From an uncultured Thermoanaerobaculum sp. (GTDB lineage: Bacteria > Acidobacteriota > Thermoanaerobaculia > Thermoanaerobaculales > Thermoanaerobaculaceae): a stretch of DNA of 53,763 bases. Under the pieces are notes generated by a model, which was not told the origin of the DNA, searched no databases, and saw nothing but the letters and a program-made list of their open reading frames with translations. Location of the stretch: positions 1 through 53,763 of the forward strand of contig CALHAH010000039.1 of assembly GCA_937934115.1 (NCBI GenBank). The letters are read 5' to 3'. The translations under genes and the position numbers were made by a program. Below, piece after piece: positions 1 through 8,399 of the stretch. The stretch's first letter is position 1. Each line of letters begins with the position of its first letter.

Positions 1-171
1 ACCCCCGAGGCGTTATACCTCCCTCGTACCAGGAACGCATAAGGTTCGTTCCAACGCTTCTAACCGCCGGCAAGTACAAACTCGTTCAAAATCACACCCC
101 GCTCCTTCTTTGTGGCTTGCTGATACCGCCCGGCAAACGCCTTCACCAACACTTACCTTTCAGCCATGGTC
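1..171 (-). pseudogene. Decayed N-terminus of an rve-type IS transposase
   Basis: Read on the minus strand from about 171 to the window edge, a frame with two internal stops gives the pattern RYQQATKKERGVILNEFV followed by a degraded helix ending YAFLVRG. This matches the start of integrase-core (rve) transposases that begin with a segment like RYRKASKKEKxxILDEFVxLTGYNRxYAxxLL, recalled from that family rather than searched. One stop falls after the first dozen codons and another at the expected TGY position, so it cannot encode a working protein. The rest of the gene lies outside the window. It is probably a relic of an insertion next to the rpsO promoter. The two direct repeats at 222-283 lie where the upstream end of such an element would be. 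Confidence 0.5.
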
Positions 172-221
172 AGCTCCATTTCCGCTTCCCCCCTCGAGAA
201 GCAGTCTCGTCCTTCTCCTAC

Positions 222-283
222 TTTCGGGCAGATTCTTAAGTGAGGCAACCACCCCTTTTCGGGCAGATTTTTGATGAGGCAAC
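222..283. repeat. Two tandem ~28-bp direct repeats at the IS remnant end
   Basis: Copy one (222-249) and copy two (257-283) share a CGGGCAGATT core and a TGAGGCAAC end with a few mismatches, separated by about 7 bp. They lie between the decayed transposase reading frame and the rpsO promoter. Repeated short motifs at this place are typical of transposase-binding subterminal repeats, so they are probably the outer end of the same element. The exact terminal inverted repeat is not visible because the other end is outside the window. Confidence 0.5.
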
Positions 284-291
284 GCGCCGCC

Positions 292-320
292 TTGAGCAAG
301 GGGGCTTGCCATGGTAAAGT
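292..320 (+). promoter_or_regulatory. Predicted sigma-70 promoter of rpsO-pnp
   Basis: TTGAGC at 292-297 is followed after 17 bp by TAAAGT at 315-320, preceded by TGG, which gives an extended -10. The start codon of rpsO is 57 bp downstream. An almost identical TGGTAAACT box precedes rpmE at 22249-22257, which supports it as this organism's housekeeping promoter pattern. Not experimentally supported. Confidence 0.5.
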
Positions 321-376
321 AAGAGGCTTTGGGGGGGTAGCCCCGCAGGAAGAGGCTGAGGAAGAAGGAGTCGAGG

Positions 377-652
377 ATGACGGAAAGGGAATACGCGCAA
401 GCGAAAGAGCAAATCATTGCCGAGTTCCGGCGGCATGAGCACGATACCGGCTCGCCCGAGGTGCAGGTGGCGTTGCTGACCAAGCGCATCGAGTACCTTA
501 CCGAGCACTTCAAGGTCCACGTCAAGGATCACCACTCCCGGCGCGGTCTTTTGATGCTGGTAGGACAGCGGCGAAGGCTTTTGGAGTACTTGAAGCGCAA
601 GGACATCAATCGTTACCGCGCCCTTATTGAACGGTTAGGATTGCGGCGCTAA
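377..652 (+). CDS. rpsO: 30S ribosomal protein S15
   Basis: The 91-residue product matches the usual S15 length (88-91 aa). It carries the family signatures: [17 protein letters not shown] near residue 25, the HHSRRGLL loop near residue 53, and the C-terminal [10 protein letters not shown] segment. S15 binds the central domain of 16S rRNA early in assembly of the small-subunit platform. The ATG is preceded by a GGAG-containing ribosome binding site. pnp follows 37 bp downstream, the classic rpsO-pnp arrangement, which implies one transcript. No oddities in sequence or length. Confidence 0.97.
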   Translation: MTEREYAQAKEQIIAEFRRHEHDTGSPEVQVALLTKRIEYLTEHFKVHVKDHHSRRGLLMLVGQRRRLLEYLKRKDINRYRALIERLGLRR

Positions 653-689
653 GCGCTCGGTTTTCGCGGGTTTCGAGATAAGGAGTGCC

Positions 690-2867
690 ATGGAAGTCAT
701 TGAAAGTGTCACATTAGAAGGAAGATCCCTGCAACTGGAAGTGGGGAAAGTTGCCAAGCAGGCCGATGGGGCCTGCTTGGTTCGTTACGGGGAAACGGTG
801 GTTTTGGTCACCGCCTGTTTTGCCAAGGAACCCCGCGTGGGGGTGGATTTCTTGCCCTTAACCGTGGACTACCGCGAGTACACCTACGCCGGGGGCCGCA
901 TCCCCGGTGGATGGTTCAAGCGGGAAGGGCGCCCCACCGAAAAGGAAATCCTCACGGCGCGGTTAATTGACCGTCCTCTGCGGCCCCTTTTTCCCGCAGG
1001 GTATCGGCAAGAGACACAAATTATCGGTACCGTGCTTTCTGCGGATGGCGCCAACGATCCGGATGTTTTGGCCATCAACGCCGCGTCGGCAGCGCTTATG
1101 GTTTCAGACTGTCCTTTTTCCACGCCCGTGGGGGCGGTGCGGGTAGGGCTCGTGGATGGAGGCTTTGTCATCAACCCCACCCATGACCAGCGCTCGCGCG
1201 CTCAGCTGGAAATCGTGGTGGCCGGCACCGAAGAAGCGGTGGTGATGGTGGAAGCTGGGGCGCAAGGGGTGTCCGAGGCCACCATTTTGGACGCCATTGA
1301 TTTGGCCCATCATCACATTCGGGAGCTCATCCAGGCGCAGCGGGCCTTAGCAGAAAAGGTGGGCAAGCCCAAGCCCTCTTGGGTGCCGCCCCCAGATCCT
1401 TGGCCCGCAGAGTTTGAGGCCACCATTCGGCAGCAGTTTGCCGGGGCTTTGGACGAGGCCTTGCGGGTAAAGGGAAAGCTCCAGCAAAAGAAAGCCATTG
1501 CGGCGGTGGAAGACCAGGCGAAAGCTAGCTTGCCCGAAGACGAACAAGCAGAAAAAACGCCTTGGGTCTTGGCCATTATCCACCGTATGGTTAAAGACCA
1601 GTTCCGACACGCTGTGCTTGAAAAAGGCGAGCGCTTGGATGGCCGCGCCTTTGACCAAATGCGGAAGGTCACGTGCGAGGTAGGGCTTTTGCCGCGAACC
1701 CATGGCTCGGCGCTCTTTACCCGCGGGGAAACCCAAGCGCTGGTTACCTGCACGTTGGGGACCTCCGAGGACGTGCAAATCATTGAGGCGTTGGAAGGGG
1801 AAACCCAGCAGCGCTTTATGCTGCACTACAACTTCCCGCCGTTTTCCGTGGGTGAGGTAAAACCCATGCGGGGACCCTCCCGCAGGGAAATTGGCCACGG
1901 TAACTTGGCACGGCGGGCACTGGCCCCGGTCATTCCCTCACCCGAAGCCTTCCCCTACACCCTGCGGGTGGTGTCAGACATCCTGGAGTCCAATGGCTCT
2001 TCCTCTATGGCCACGGTGTGCGGAGGCACGCTGGCCCTAATGGACGCTGGCGTCCCCGTTACCCAGCCCGTGGCTGGCATTGCCATGGGCCTGGTTTGCG
2101 ACGGTCAAAAGCACGCGGTGCTCACCGATATTGCCGGCCAAGAGGACCACTACGGGGACATGGACTTCAAGGTGGCGGGGACCCGTGACGGCATCACCGC
2201 TTTGCAAATGGACATCAAGGTTTCCGGCTTGACGCGGGAGATCCTGGAAAAGGCTTTAGAACAAGCCAAGCGGGCAAGGCTGGAGCTTCTGGATATCATG
2301 GCCGCCACCATCCCCGCACCGCGGCCGGACATTTCCCCGTACGCCCCACGCATCATTAACGTGTACATTGACCCCGACAAGATCCGCGACGTTATTGGCC
2401 CCGGTGGCAAAACCATCCGCGCCATTTGCGAGCAATCCGGCGCTCGCATCACCATCGAGGACGATGGGCGCGTGGAAATTGCTTCTCCCGACTTGGAAGC
2501 AGCTCATAAAGCACGGCAAATCATCGAAAACCTCACACGCCAAGTACAGGTAGGGGAAATCTTCGAGGGCACGGTGAAGCGCATTGAGCCTTACGGTGCC
2601 TTCATCGAGATCCTCCCCAACCAGGATGGGCTGTTGCACATTTCGGAAATTGCCCACGAGCGCATCCGCGAGGTGACCGATGTGCTCAAGTTGGGGGACA
2701 AGGTCACGGTCAAGGTCATTGGCATTGATGCTCAGGATCGCATCAAGCTCTCCCGCAAGGCGTTGCTGGCGCCGCCGCCTTCGTCCCGGGGGGAGGACAC
2801 CGTACGGGAGGAGCGACGAGGCGGTGGGCATCGTGGCAGCGGTGGTCGCCCACCGCGCCGACACTAA
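690..2867 (+). CDS. pnp: Polyribonucleotide nucleotidyltransferase (PNPase)
   Basis: A 725-residue enzyme that degrades RNA 3'-to-5' by phosphorolysis. Two RNase PH-like domains occupy roughly residues 10-220 and 315-540. The second carries the active-site stretches ESNGSSSMATVCG and GDMDFKVAGT. A KH domain follows at about 557-615, with the GPGGKTIR loop, and then an S1 domain at about 625-695, with YGAFIEILP and DGLLHISEI. The tail after the S1 domain is Arg/Gly-rich, as in many PNPases, and probably adds RNA contacts. Length is normal. It follows rpsO at 37 bp and is probably cotranscribed with it. A hairpin lies just after the stop. Confidence 0.97.
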   Translation: MEVIESVTLEGRSLQLEVGKVAKQADGACLVRYGETVVLVTACFAKEPRVGVDFLPLTVDYREYTYAGGRIPGGWFKREGRPTEKEILTARLIDRPLRPLFPAGYRQETQIIGTVLSADGANDPDVLAINAASAALMVSDCPFSTPVGAVRVGLVDGGFVINPTHDQRSRAQLEIVVAGTEEAVVMVEAGAQGVSEATILDAIDLAHHHIRELIQAQRALAEKVGKPKPSWVPPPDPWPAEFEATIRQQFAGALDEALRVKGKLQQKKAIAAVEDQAKASLPEDEQAEKTPWVLAIIHRMVKDQFRHAVLEKGERLDGRAFDQMRKVTCEVGLLPRTHGSALFTRGETQALVTCTLGTSEDVQIIEALEGETQQRFMLHYNFPPFSVGEVKPMRGPSRREIGHGNLARRALAPVIPSPEAFPYTLRVVSDILESNGSSSMATVCGGTLALMDAGVPVTQPVAGIAMGLVCDGQKHAVLTDIAGQEDHYGDMDFKVAGTRDGITALQMDIKVSGLTREILEKALEQAKRARLELLDIMAATIPAPRPDISPYAPRIINVYIDPDKIRDVIGPGGKTIRAICEQSGARITIEDDGRVEIASPDLEAAHKARQIIENLTRQVQVGEIFEGTVKRIEPYGAFIEILPNQDGLLHISEIAHERIREVTDVLKLGDKVTVKVIGIDAQDRIKLSRKALLAPPPSSRGEDTVREERRGGGHRGSGGRPPRRH

Positions 2868-2869
2868 AA

Positions 2870-2922
2870 ACGTTCGTGAGCAGGTCCTTACGGACAAGAA
2901 AACTTGCCTGCTCACAGCAACG
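2870..2922 (+). other. Imperfect stem-loop between pnp and the S46 peptidase
   Basis: GTGAGCAGG (2876-2884) pairs with CCTGCTCAC (2907-2915) across a 22-nt loop, and the flanking ACGTT/AACGT extends the stem past a small bulge. There is no T-run, so it is not a standard terminator. It could be an mRNA-stabilising or processing hairpin at the pnp 3' end. It lies about 50 bp before the S46 start codon, so an effect on that gene's leader is also possible. Confidence 0.35.
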
Positions 2923-2967
2923 TAAGCTACCCATGGCTGCCGGAGCAAACCGGCGCAAGGAGGGAAC

Positions 2968-5025
2968 ATGAAAAGGCTTTTTTTAACGGTACTGGCCTGC
3001 GGCTTGGCAAGCCTCGCTGCAGCGGAAGAGGGCATGTGGACCTTCGATAACCCCCCGGTGAAGCAACTTCAGGAAAAGTACAATTTCACCCCCACTCAGG
3101 AATGGCTGGACCACCTGCGGCTTTCCTCGGTGCGCTTCAACGATGGGGGCAGCGGCTCTTTTGTTTCCGCCACCGGCCTCGTTCTTACCAACCACCATGT
3201 GGCGTTGGGGCAGTTGCAAAAGGTTTCCTCTCCGCAAAAGGATTACGTGGCCGATGGTTTTCTCGCCCGCACCCCAGAGGAGGAGCTCCCCTGTCCTGAC
3301 CTGGAGCTCAACGTGTTGGTTTCCATGGAAAACGTCACCGAACGGGTGCTTGCTGCCGTGAAACCAGGTATGAGCGAAAAGGAAGCCAACGACGCCCGTA
3401 AGGCCGCCATGGCTGCCATTGAAAAGGAAAGCATGGAAAAGACCGGTCTCCGTTCGGACGTGGTCACCCTGTACCACGGTGGCGAGTACTGGCTTTACCG
3501 CTACAAGAAGTACACCGACGTGCGGCTCGTCTTTGCCCCTGAGCAGCAAATTGCCTTTTTTGGCGGTGATCCCGACAACTTCACCTATCCTCGCTACGAC
3601 CTGGACATGGCTCTTTTCCGGGTTTACGAGAACGGTAAGCCCGTGAAGCCCCAACACTACCTTAAGTGGAACCCGGAGGGAGCGAACGAGGGGGATCTGG
3701 TTTTCGTTTCCGGCCACCCCGGCTCCACCAACCGGCTTTACACCTTGGCGCAACTGGAAACCCTGCGGGACCTCACCTACCCCATGCGCTTGGAAGGCAT
3801 TGAGCGTCGGCTAGGGGTGGCGCGAGCGTACGCCGCTCGCGGCAAGGAACAGGCACGCCAAGCGGCAGGTCTTATTTTCGGCCTTGAAAACTCCAAGAAG
3901 GCACTTTCCGGCGAGTACAAGGGCTTAAAAGACCCCGAGCTTCTGCAAATCAAAGCCCAGGAGGAAAAGGAGCTGCGGGATAGGGTAGCCGCTAACCCCC
4001 AATGGCAAAAAGCCTACGGGGACGCTTGGCAAGCCATTGAAAAAGCCCAGGCAAGCTTCCGGGCTCGGGCAAAAGAGTACAGCTACCGAAGGCTTTCCGG
4101 GTACCGGCTCCCCGGCATTGCGCTTTCCATCGTGCAGCTCGTGGCCGAGGTGAAAAAACCCGATGGCGAGCGCTTGGACGGCTTTCACGAAAGCCAGCTT
4201 CCGTCACTGAAGTTCCGCCTCTTTTCCCCTGCGCCCGTGTACCCCGAGTTCGAAGAGGTGTTGCTTGCTGACAGCTTGCGGGAAGCCATGGAAAAGCTGG
4301 GACCCGAAGACCCCTTCGTGAAGGCTGCCCTTGCTGGCAGAACCCCGGAAGACGTGGCTCACGAAGCCATTGCCGGTAGCAAGCTGGCTGATCCTGAGTT
4401 CCGCAAGCAGCTGGTGGCGGGCGGCGAAGAAGCGGTGGCGGCCACAAGCGATCCCCTCGTTGCTTTGGCCCGTCGTTTGGACCCCATCCTGCGCCAGGAG
4501 CGCAAGTGGTACGAAGACACCATTGAGTCGGTGGTGCGCACGGCTGGGGAAAAAATTGGCAAGGCCCGTTTTGCCATTTACGGCAAAGGCATGTACCCCG
4601 ACGCCACCTTTACCTTGCGGCTGACCTACGGCACCGTTACCGGCTACCCTTACAACGGCACCGTTGCCCCAGCCAAGACCACCTTTTACGGGCTTTACGA
4701 CCGCGCCGCTTCCTTTGACTACAAGCCGCCGTTCCACCTGCCCCAGCGCTGGCTTGACAAAAGGGACACCTTAAACCTTGCCACGCCCCTCAACTTCGTT
4801 TCCACCTGCGACATCATCGGCGGCAACTCCGGATCGCCGGTGGTGAACCGCCAAGGGGAAATTGTGGGGCTCATCTTTGACGGCAACATCGAGTCCCTGG
4901 TGGGACGCTTCGTTTTCGACATCACCGCCAACCGGGCAGTGGCGGTGCATACTGCCGGCATGACTGAGGCCCTTAAAAAGCTTTACGATGCCGAGTTCTT
5001 GGTGAAGGAGCTCCTAGGTCAGTAA
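2968..5025 (+). CDS. Secreted S46 family dipeptidyl-peptidase (DPP7-like)
   Basis: This 685-residue protein starts with a signal peptide (MKRLFLTVLACGLASLAAAE) and should act in the periplasm, releasing dipeptides from peptide N-termini. The chymotrypsin-fold catalytic residues are visible: His76/77 in TNHHVALG, Asp211 or Asp213 in the RYDLDMALF stretch, and Ser621 in GGNSGSPV. In the characterised members, the residue equivalent to Gly639 here (FDGN) separates DPP7, which has Gly and prefers hydrophobic P1 residues, from DPP11, which has Arg and prefers acidic ones. DPP7-type specificity is therefore inferred. A strong AAGGAGGG ribosome binding site lies 5 bp before the ATG. A terminator follows the gene. 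Confidence 0.93.
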   Translation: MKRLFLTVLACGLASLAAAEEGMWTFDNPPVKQLQEKYNFTPTQEWLDHLRLSSVRFNDGGSGSFVSATGLVLTNHHVALGQLQKVSSPQKDYVADGFLARTPEEELPCPDLELNVLVSMENVTERVLAAVKPGMSEKEANDARKAAMAAIEKESMEKTGLRSDVVTLYHGGEYWLYRYKKYTDVRLVFAPEQQIAFFGGDPDNFTYPRYDLDMALFRVYENGKPVKPQHYLKWNPEGANEGDLVFVSGHPGSTNRLYTLAQLETLRDLTYPMRLEGIERRLGVARAYAARGKEQARQAAGLIFGLENSKKALSGEYKGLKDPELLQIKAQEEKELRDRVAANPQWQKAYGDAWQAIEKAQASFRARAKEYSYRRLSGYRLPGIALSIVQLVAEVKKPDGERLDGFHESQLPSLKFRLFSPAPVYPEFEEVLLADSLREAMEKLGPEDPFVKAALAGRTPEDVAHEAIAGSKLADPEFRKQLVAGGEEAVAATSDPLVALARRLDPILRQERKWYEDTIESVVRTAGEKIGKARFAIYGKGMYPDATFTLRLTYGTVTGYPYNGTVAPAKTTFYGLYDRAASFDYKPPFHLPQRWLDKRDTLNLATPLNFVSTCDIIGGNSGSPVVNRQGEIVGLIFDGNIESLVGRFVFDITANRAVAVHTAGMTEALKKLYDAEFLVKELLGQ

Positions 5026-5054
5026 CCCTTGGAACGGTTTTGAAAAAATCACGC

Positions 5055-5081
5055 CCCGGCTGCCGCCGGGCCGTTTTTTTT
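5055..5081. terminator. Rho-independent terminator between convergent genes
   Basis: CCCGGC (5055-5060) pairs with GCCGGG (5065-5070) around a TGCC loop, followed by CCG and eight T. On the minus strand the stem is followed by GCGTGATTTTTTC, so it may also serve the convergent TPR gene in the other direction. Confidence 0.8.
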
Positions 5082-5100
5082 AAGAATGCGAAGGGCGGCT

Positions 5101-8046
5101 TTACAGAGTACCTTCCGTAGCCACCCACTGCGGCCCCACCAGCGTACAGGCCCGGTCCACAGACGCTTCCCAGCTCCACCAGGCGAAAAGGCGGCTGTAA
5201 GCCCAGCGAAACTGATAAGAAACAAAAGGCAAGCGCTCAATGGCCACGCGGTACCAGCGCACCGCCTCGCGGCAGCGTCCCTCCCCCTGGGCTTTTAAGC
5301 CCAGGTAATAGGCAAGCTCCCCGCCATCGCGCAGAGCCATTTTGGTGCGGAGGAGCGTTTCCTTTTCGGTAGGGGTGGCAAGGTCCAGCAAGTACCGCAC
5401 CACTGTGGCCTCGGTTGGGACAGCCGGTGAGGAAAACTTTTGCAGCAGGTACTGCCGCGGTTTGCCACCGGGGTCAAAACCTTTTGCCAGGGCAGCCGCC
5501 CGCTGGACCCAAACCCTCTCCGCCCCGTCCCCCTGCGGTTCCTCGGGCAGCAGGTCCCAAAGCACCTCATAGCTTTCCGAGTCCCAACACTCGTAGGAAA
5601 CCCGATTCCAGGGTTCCACCTGCAATTTCGACGTAAGCCACTTTTGGGCTTCGTTCTTCCCTTGCAGCTGCCGGAGGTAGCGGTACGCTTCAAACACCAC
5701 ATCCGGACGTCCCGGCGGCCACAGCGCTCTTTCGGCCACTGCAAAGGCAAGGGCCACATCGCCTCGGTTGGCGCACTCGTGGGCAAGGGTCACGAGTTTT
5801 TCGCCTTCCACTTTGCGCCCCAAGGCCTTGAGGGCTGCCACCGCTTCTTGCGGGCGGCCACGAAAACGGCGGGCAAACACCGGTCCCACATCAAAACGCC
5901 AGCTTTTTGCCGAAATGGGATAGCCGTAGCGGGCAAGAGCTTGGGCCGCCGCTTGGTAGTCGCCCAAAGCCCAATAGGCATCCATGACTGCCAAAAGGGT
6001 ATAAACGGAAAACGGGTAGCGTTGCCAAGCCTTTTGCGCCCACTCCAAAGCTTCTTGCTTTTTCCCGTTAGAAAGAAGCGCTTGTACGTAGGTCACAAGC
6101 ACACCTCCCTGGTAGGAGCTGACCACTTCCTCCACGGTAGCAAGGGCTTCTTGGTTTTTCCCCATTTGCAAGAGGACTTTCGCCAAAAAAGCCCGAGCTA
6201 TGGCGTACTCAAGGCCACCACGGGGCATACGCTCGCACGCCTGCTGCAAGACGAGCACAGCTTTTTCCGGATGGCCACGGCCCACCAAAACCCGAGCCAT
6301 AGCCTCGGCCAGATTCCAGGGATCTGGGACGGCTTCCCAGAGGCTTTCGTAAGCTTCTGCCAAGGCAGGCAACGGCTGGTCCGGCATGCGGGCGAGGTAT
6401 ACAAAGGCCGTGGCCCGTACCCGTGGGGCAAGGGTAGGATCGTTTACCCACTGCCAAAGCAGCGAAGACTCACCCGCAATGCTTTTTGCAAACACGACCC
6501 ACCCTGGGAAAAGCAAACGACAGCAGCGGTAGAGTTCCTCCGCTACCTTCTCCCCCAACTCCAAATCCAAAAGCGCAGCGCGAGCCAAAAAAACCAAGAG
6601 CTCCCGGTGGGTCGGTCGGTTGTCCAGGGCCCAAAAAGCCACCCGCGCCGCTGCCAGCCGTTCGGGAACGCCGTAGGCCAGCGTTTTGTCCACTTGCTTA
6701 AAAAGCGCCATTTTTGCCTTACCTCCCAAAGCGCCAGGGGTTGCCAGGGCGCGCAGCAGGGCGCTTTGATCCTGTTTTCCGAGAAAGGTCCCTACCACGT
6801 GACCCACCCACTGCGCCACCTCTCGACCCCAAGGGGTTTTGGCGCTTCCCAGGTGTTTTTCAAGCTCCTGGGCCGTGCTTACCTCGGCGAACTGTTCCAC
6901 AGCGTAATCCACCAGGATCATAACGCCCGAAGCAAAAAGCCCTTTGGCAAAACTTTGCTGCCACGAGCGCGGAAAAAGCGCGCCTTGTGGCCAGGAGCGC
7001 GAGGCGAGAGCCTTTTCAAAAGTGCGAAGAAGCTGTTCCTGCGGGTGTTGCTCTCGTGCTCGCGGCAGCCTCCCCCGGGCCCATGCCGTTGCCGAAACCA
7101 GCGCCTGCCAACCCAGCTTCCGGGCCACCGACATTTCGTGCTGCGGCCCTAAGGCCCGAAGCCAAACCAAAGCGAAAGGGTCCTCGTTGTGCCTTTTCTG
7201 CGCCAAGGAATACGCCCGGGAAAAAAGCAAGCGCTCCCCCAGGCTTTCTGCCGCAAAAAGCACCGTCAAAGCATCTGAAGTCCGACTAACACGAGCGTCC
7301 AGCTCGTGGTTTTTGTTGTTCAAGAACAAAACCAGAGGGTGCTGGGGCTCCAGTTTCCCCAGAAGCTCATCCCCGGGCCAGTAGCCCAGGCACAAGGCAA
7401 GTACCGCTCTTTCCTGGTGGAACTCCCCGCCCAGGGCTTCAGCCAAAGCCACCAAGGCCAGCGCATGGGCGGGGACCTCATCCGCCGTTTCCAGCAAATC
7501 CAAGTGATGGGCAGCCAAAACCGTTGCCAACCGAGCGGCGCTTTCCAGGGTCTTTTGGGAAGGCTTCTTTTGCCACTGGCGAGCCAGCTCCCGCGCTTGC
7601 TCCAGGTAGTTCCCCGCAGGCTCGCGAAAGCCTGCTCGTGCTTGCCCGCCCTTAAAGGTGGCAAGCACCTTTGGTTGCAGTTTATCCGCCCAAGAGCGCA
7701 GCAGCTGCCAGTAATCGGCAAACACCGGCCACGGCGGCAGGCTGCCCACCGGGGTTGCACCGTAGTGAACAACCCAGGCGTTTTCCTGCCAAACCGCGGT
7801 GGTTTTCACCGACGCTTCTCCCAAAGCCAGTTGCGCCATGTCGCTTACGGCCAGCAGGAACCGCCGATCCGGCGGCGGCTGAAACGCGTGTTGCAGGTAA
7901 TCGCGCACCTCCAGAAGCGACGCTTGCTCTGCCACCTCCTCGCCAGCTCGCTTGACTGGCTGGGGCACGGGTTCTTTGGGACCTTGGTACCCGCAGCTCA
8001 CAAGCAAAGCCACAAGACCCACAAGCTTGGTCATGTTCCGTGGCAT
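5101..8046 (-). CDS. Large TPR-rich lipoprotein of unknown function
   Basis: I place the start at ATG 8046, not at the longest frame (8145). AGAGGAGAG precedes it at proper spacing, and only this start gives a signal peptide with a lipobox (VGLVALLVSCGYQG). The product is about 981 residues, alpha-helical, and filled with degenerate TPR-like helix pairs, clearest in the C-terminal half (for example YQAAAQALARYGYP and CREAVRWYRVAIERLPF). TPR arrays bind proteins or peptides, so a periplasmic, membrane-anchored scaffold role is inferred. No catalytic motif is visible. It is convergent with the S46 peptidase and divergent from the decayed regulator. Specific function unknown. Confidence 0.8.
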   Translation of the reverse strand: MPRNMTKLVGLVALLVSCGYQGPKEPVPQPVKRAGEEVAEQASLLEVRDYLQHAFQPPPDRRFLLAVSDMAQLALGEASVKTTAVWQENAWVVHYGATPVGSLPPWPVFADYWQLLRSWADKLQPKVLATFKGGQARAGFREPAGNYLEQARELARQWQKKPSQKTLESAARLATVLAAHHLDLLETADEVPAHALALVALAEALGGEFHQERAVLALCLGYWPGDELLGKLEPQHPLVLFLNNKNHELDARVSRTSDALTVLFAAESLGERLLFSRAYSLAQKRHNEDPFALVWLRALGPQHEMSVARKLGWQALVSATAWARGRLPRAREQHPQEQLLRTFEKALASRSWPQGALFPRSWQQSFAKGLFASGVMILVDYAVEQFAEVSTAQELEKHLGSAKTPWGREVAQWVGHVVGTFLGKQDQSALLRALATPGALGGKAKMALFKQVDKTLAYGVPERLAAARVAFWALDNRPTHRELLVFLARAALLDLELGEKVAEELYRCCRLLFPGWVVFAKSIAGESSLLWQWVNDPTLAPRVRATAFVYLARMPDQPLPALAEAYESLWEAVPDPWNLAEAMARVLVGRGHPEKAVLVLQQACERMPRGGLEYAIARAFLAKVLLQMGKNQEALATVEEVVSSYQGGVLVTYVQALLSNGKKQEALEWAQKAWQRYPFSVYTLLAVMDAYWALGDYQAAAQALARYGYPISAKSWRFDVGPVFARRFRGRPQEAVAALKALGRKVEGEKLVTLAHECANRGDVALAFAVAERALWPPGRPDVVFEAYRYLRQLQGKNEAQKWLTSKLQVEPWNRVSYECWDSESYEVLWDLLPEEPQGDGAERVWVQRAAALAKGFDPGGKPRQYLLQKFSSPAVPTEATVVRYLLDLATPTEKETLLRTKMALRDGGELAYYLGLKAQGEGRCREAVRWYRVAIERLPFVSYQFRWAYSRLFAWWSWEASVDRACTLVGPQWVATEGTL

Positions 8047-8399
8047 ACGCTCTCCTCTCGCAACCCAGATTTCCCTCCCTGGGATCGGAAAACCCCACTT
8101 TTCTGAGCCAGAGTATACCCACCACGGGGCCAGCGTCCGAAACATCAGGGATCACGGCGTCACGGATCCGGGAACAAAAGCGCTTGGCCCTTGCCATGCA
8201 CCTCACAAACCAAGAGCCCTGCCGCTGATTTCCCAGACCTCATACCTGTCCACGCCAGGCGTGGCCAGAACGTTCATTTCCTGTAGCACCCCAAAAGCCC
8301 TCCCCCGCAGGCGCGTAGGCAAGTGCTAAAGCAAGATGCACGCACCGAAAGCGCGTGCCACACGGCTACCTTTTTCCCCCGCCAGTGCAGCTATAGTGA
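8047..8399. other. 353-bp divergent intergenic region with possible gene remnant
   Basis: It separates the TPR gene (minus) from the CHASE2 pseudogene (plus). A TATACT box on the minus strand near 8113-8118 may be the TPR gene's -10. CCACGCC-A-GGCGTGG near 8250-8264 is a perfect inverted repeat with a one-base centre, suited to a dimeric DNA-binding protein. On the minus strand at 8203-8313 a stop-to-stop frame of 37 codons ends with a protein-like tail (VDRYEVWEISGRALGL), perhaps the 3' end of a lost gene. None of this is strong. Confidence 0.25.

Noticed and set aside
5440-7152. Long open frame (570 codons) on the plus strand
   Set aside because: It lies fully antisense to the TPR lipoprotein gene, has no ribosome binding site or recognisable domain, and such mirror frames are common in GC-rich DNA.
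8047-8145. Longer start for the TPR lipoprotein
   Set aside because: It would hide the signal peptide and lipobox inside the protein and has no ribosome binding site; ATG 8046 has AGAGGAGAG.
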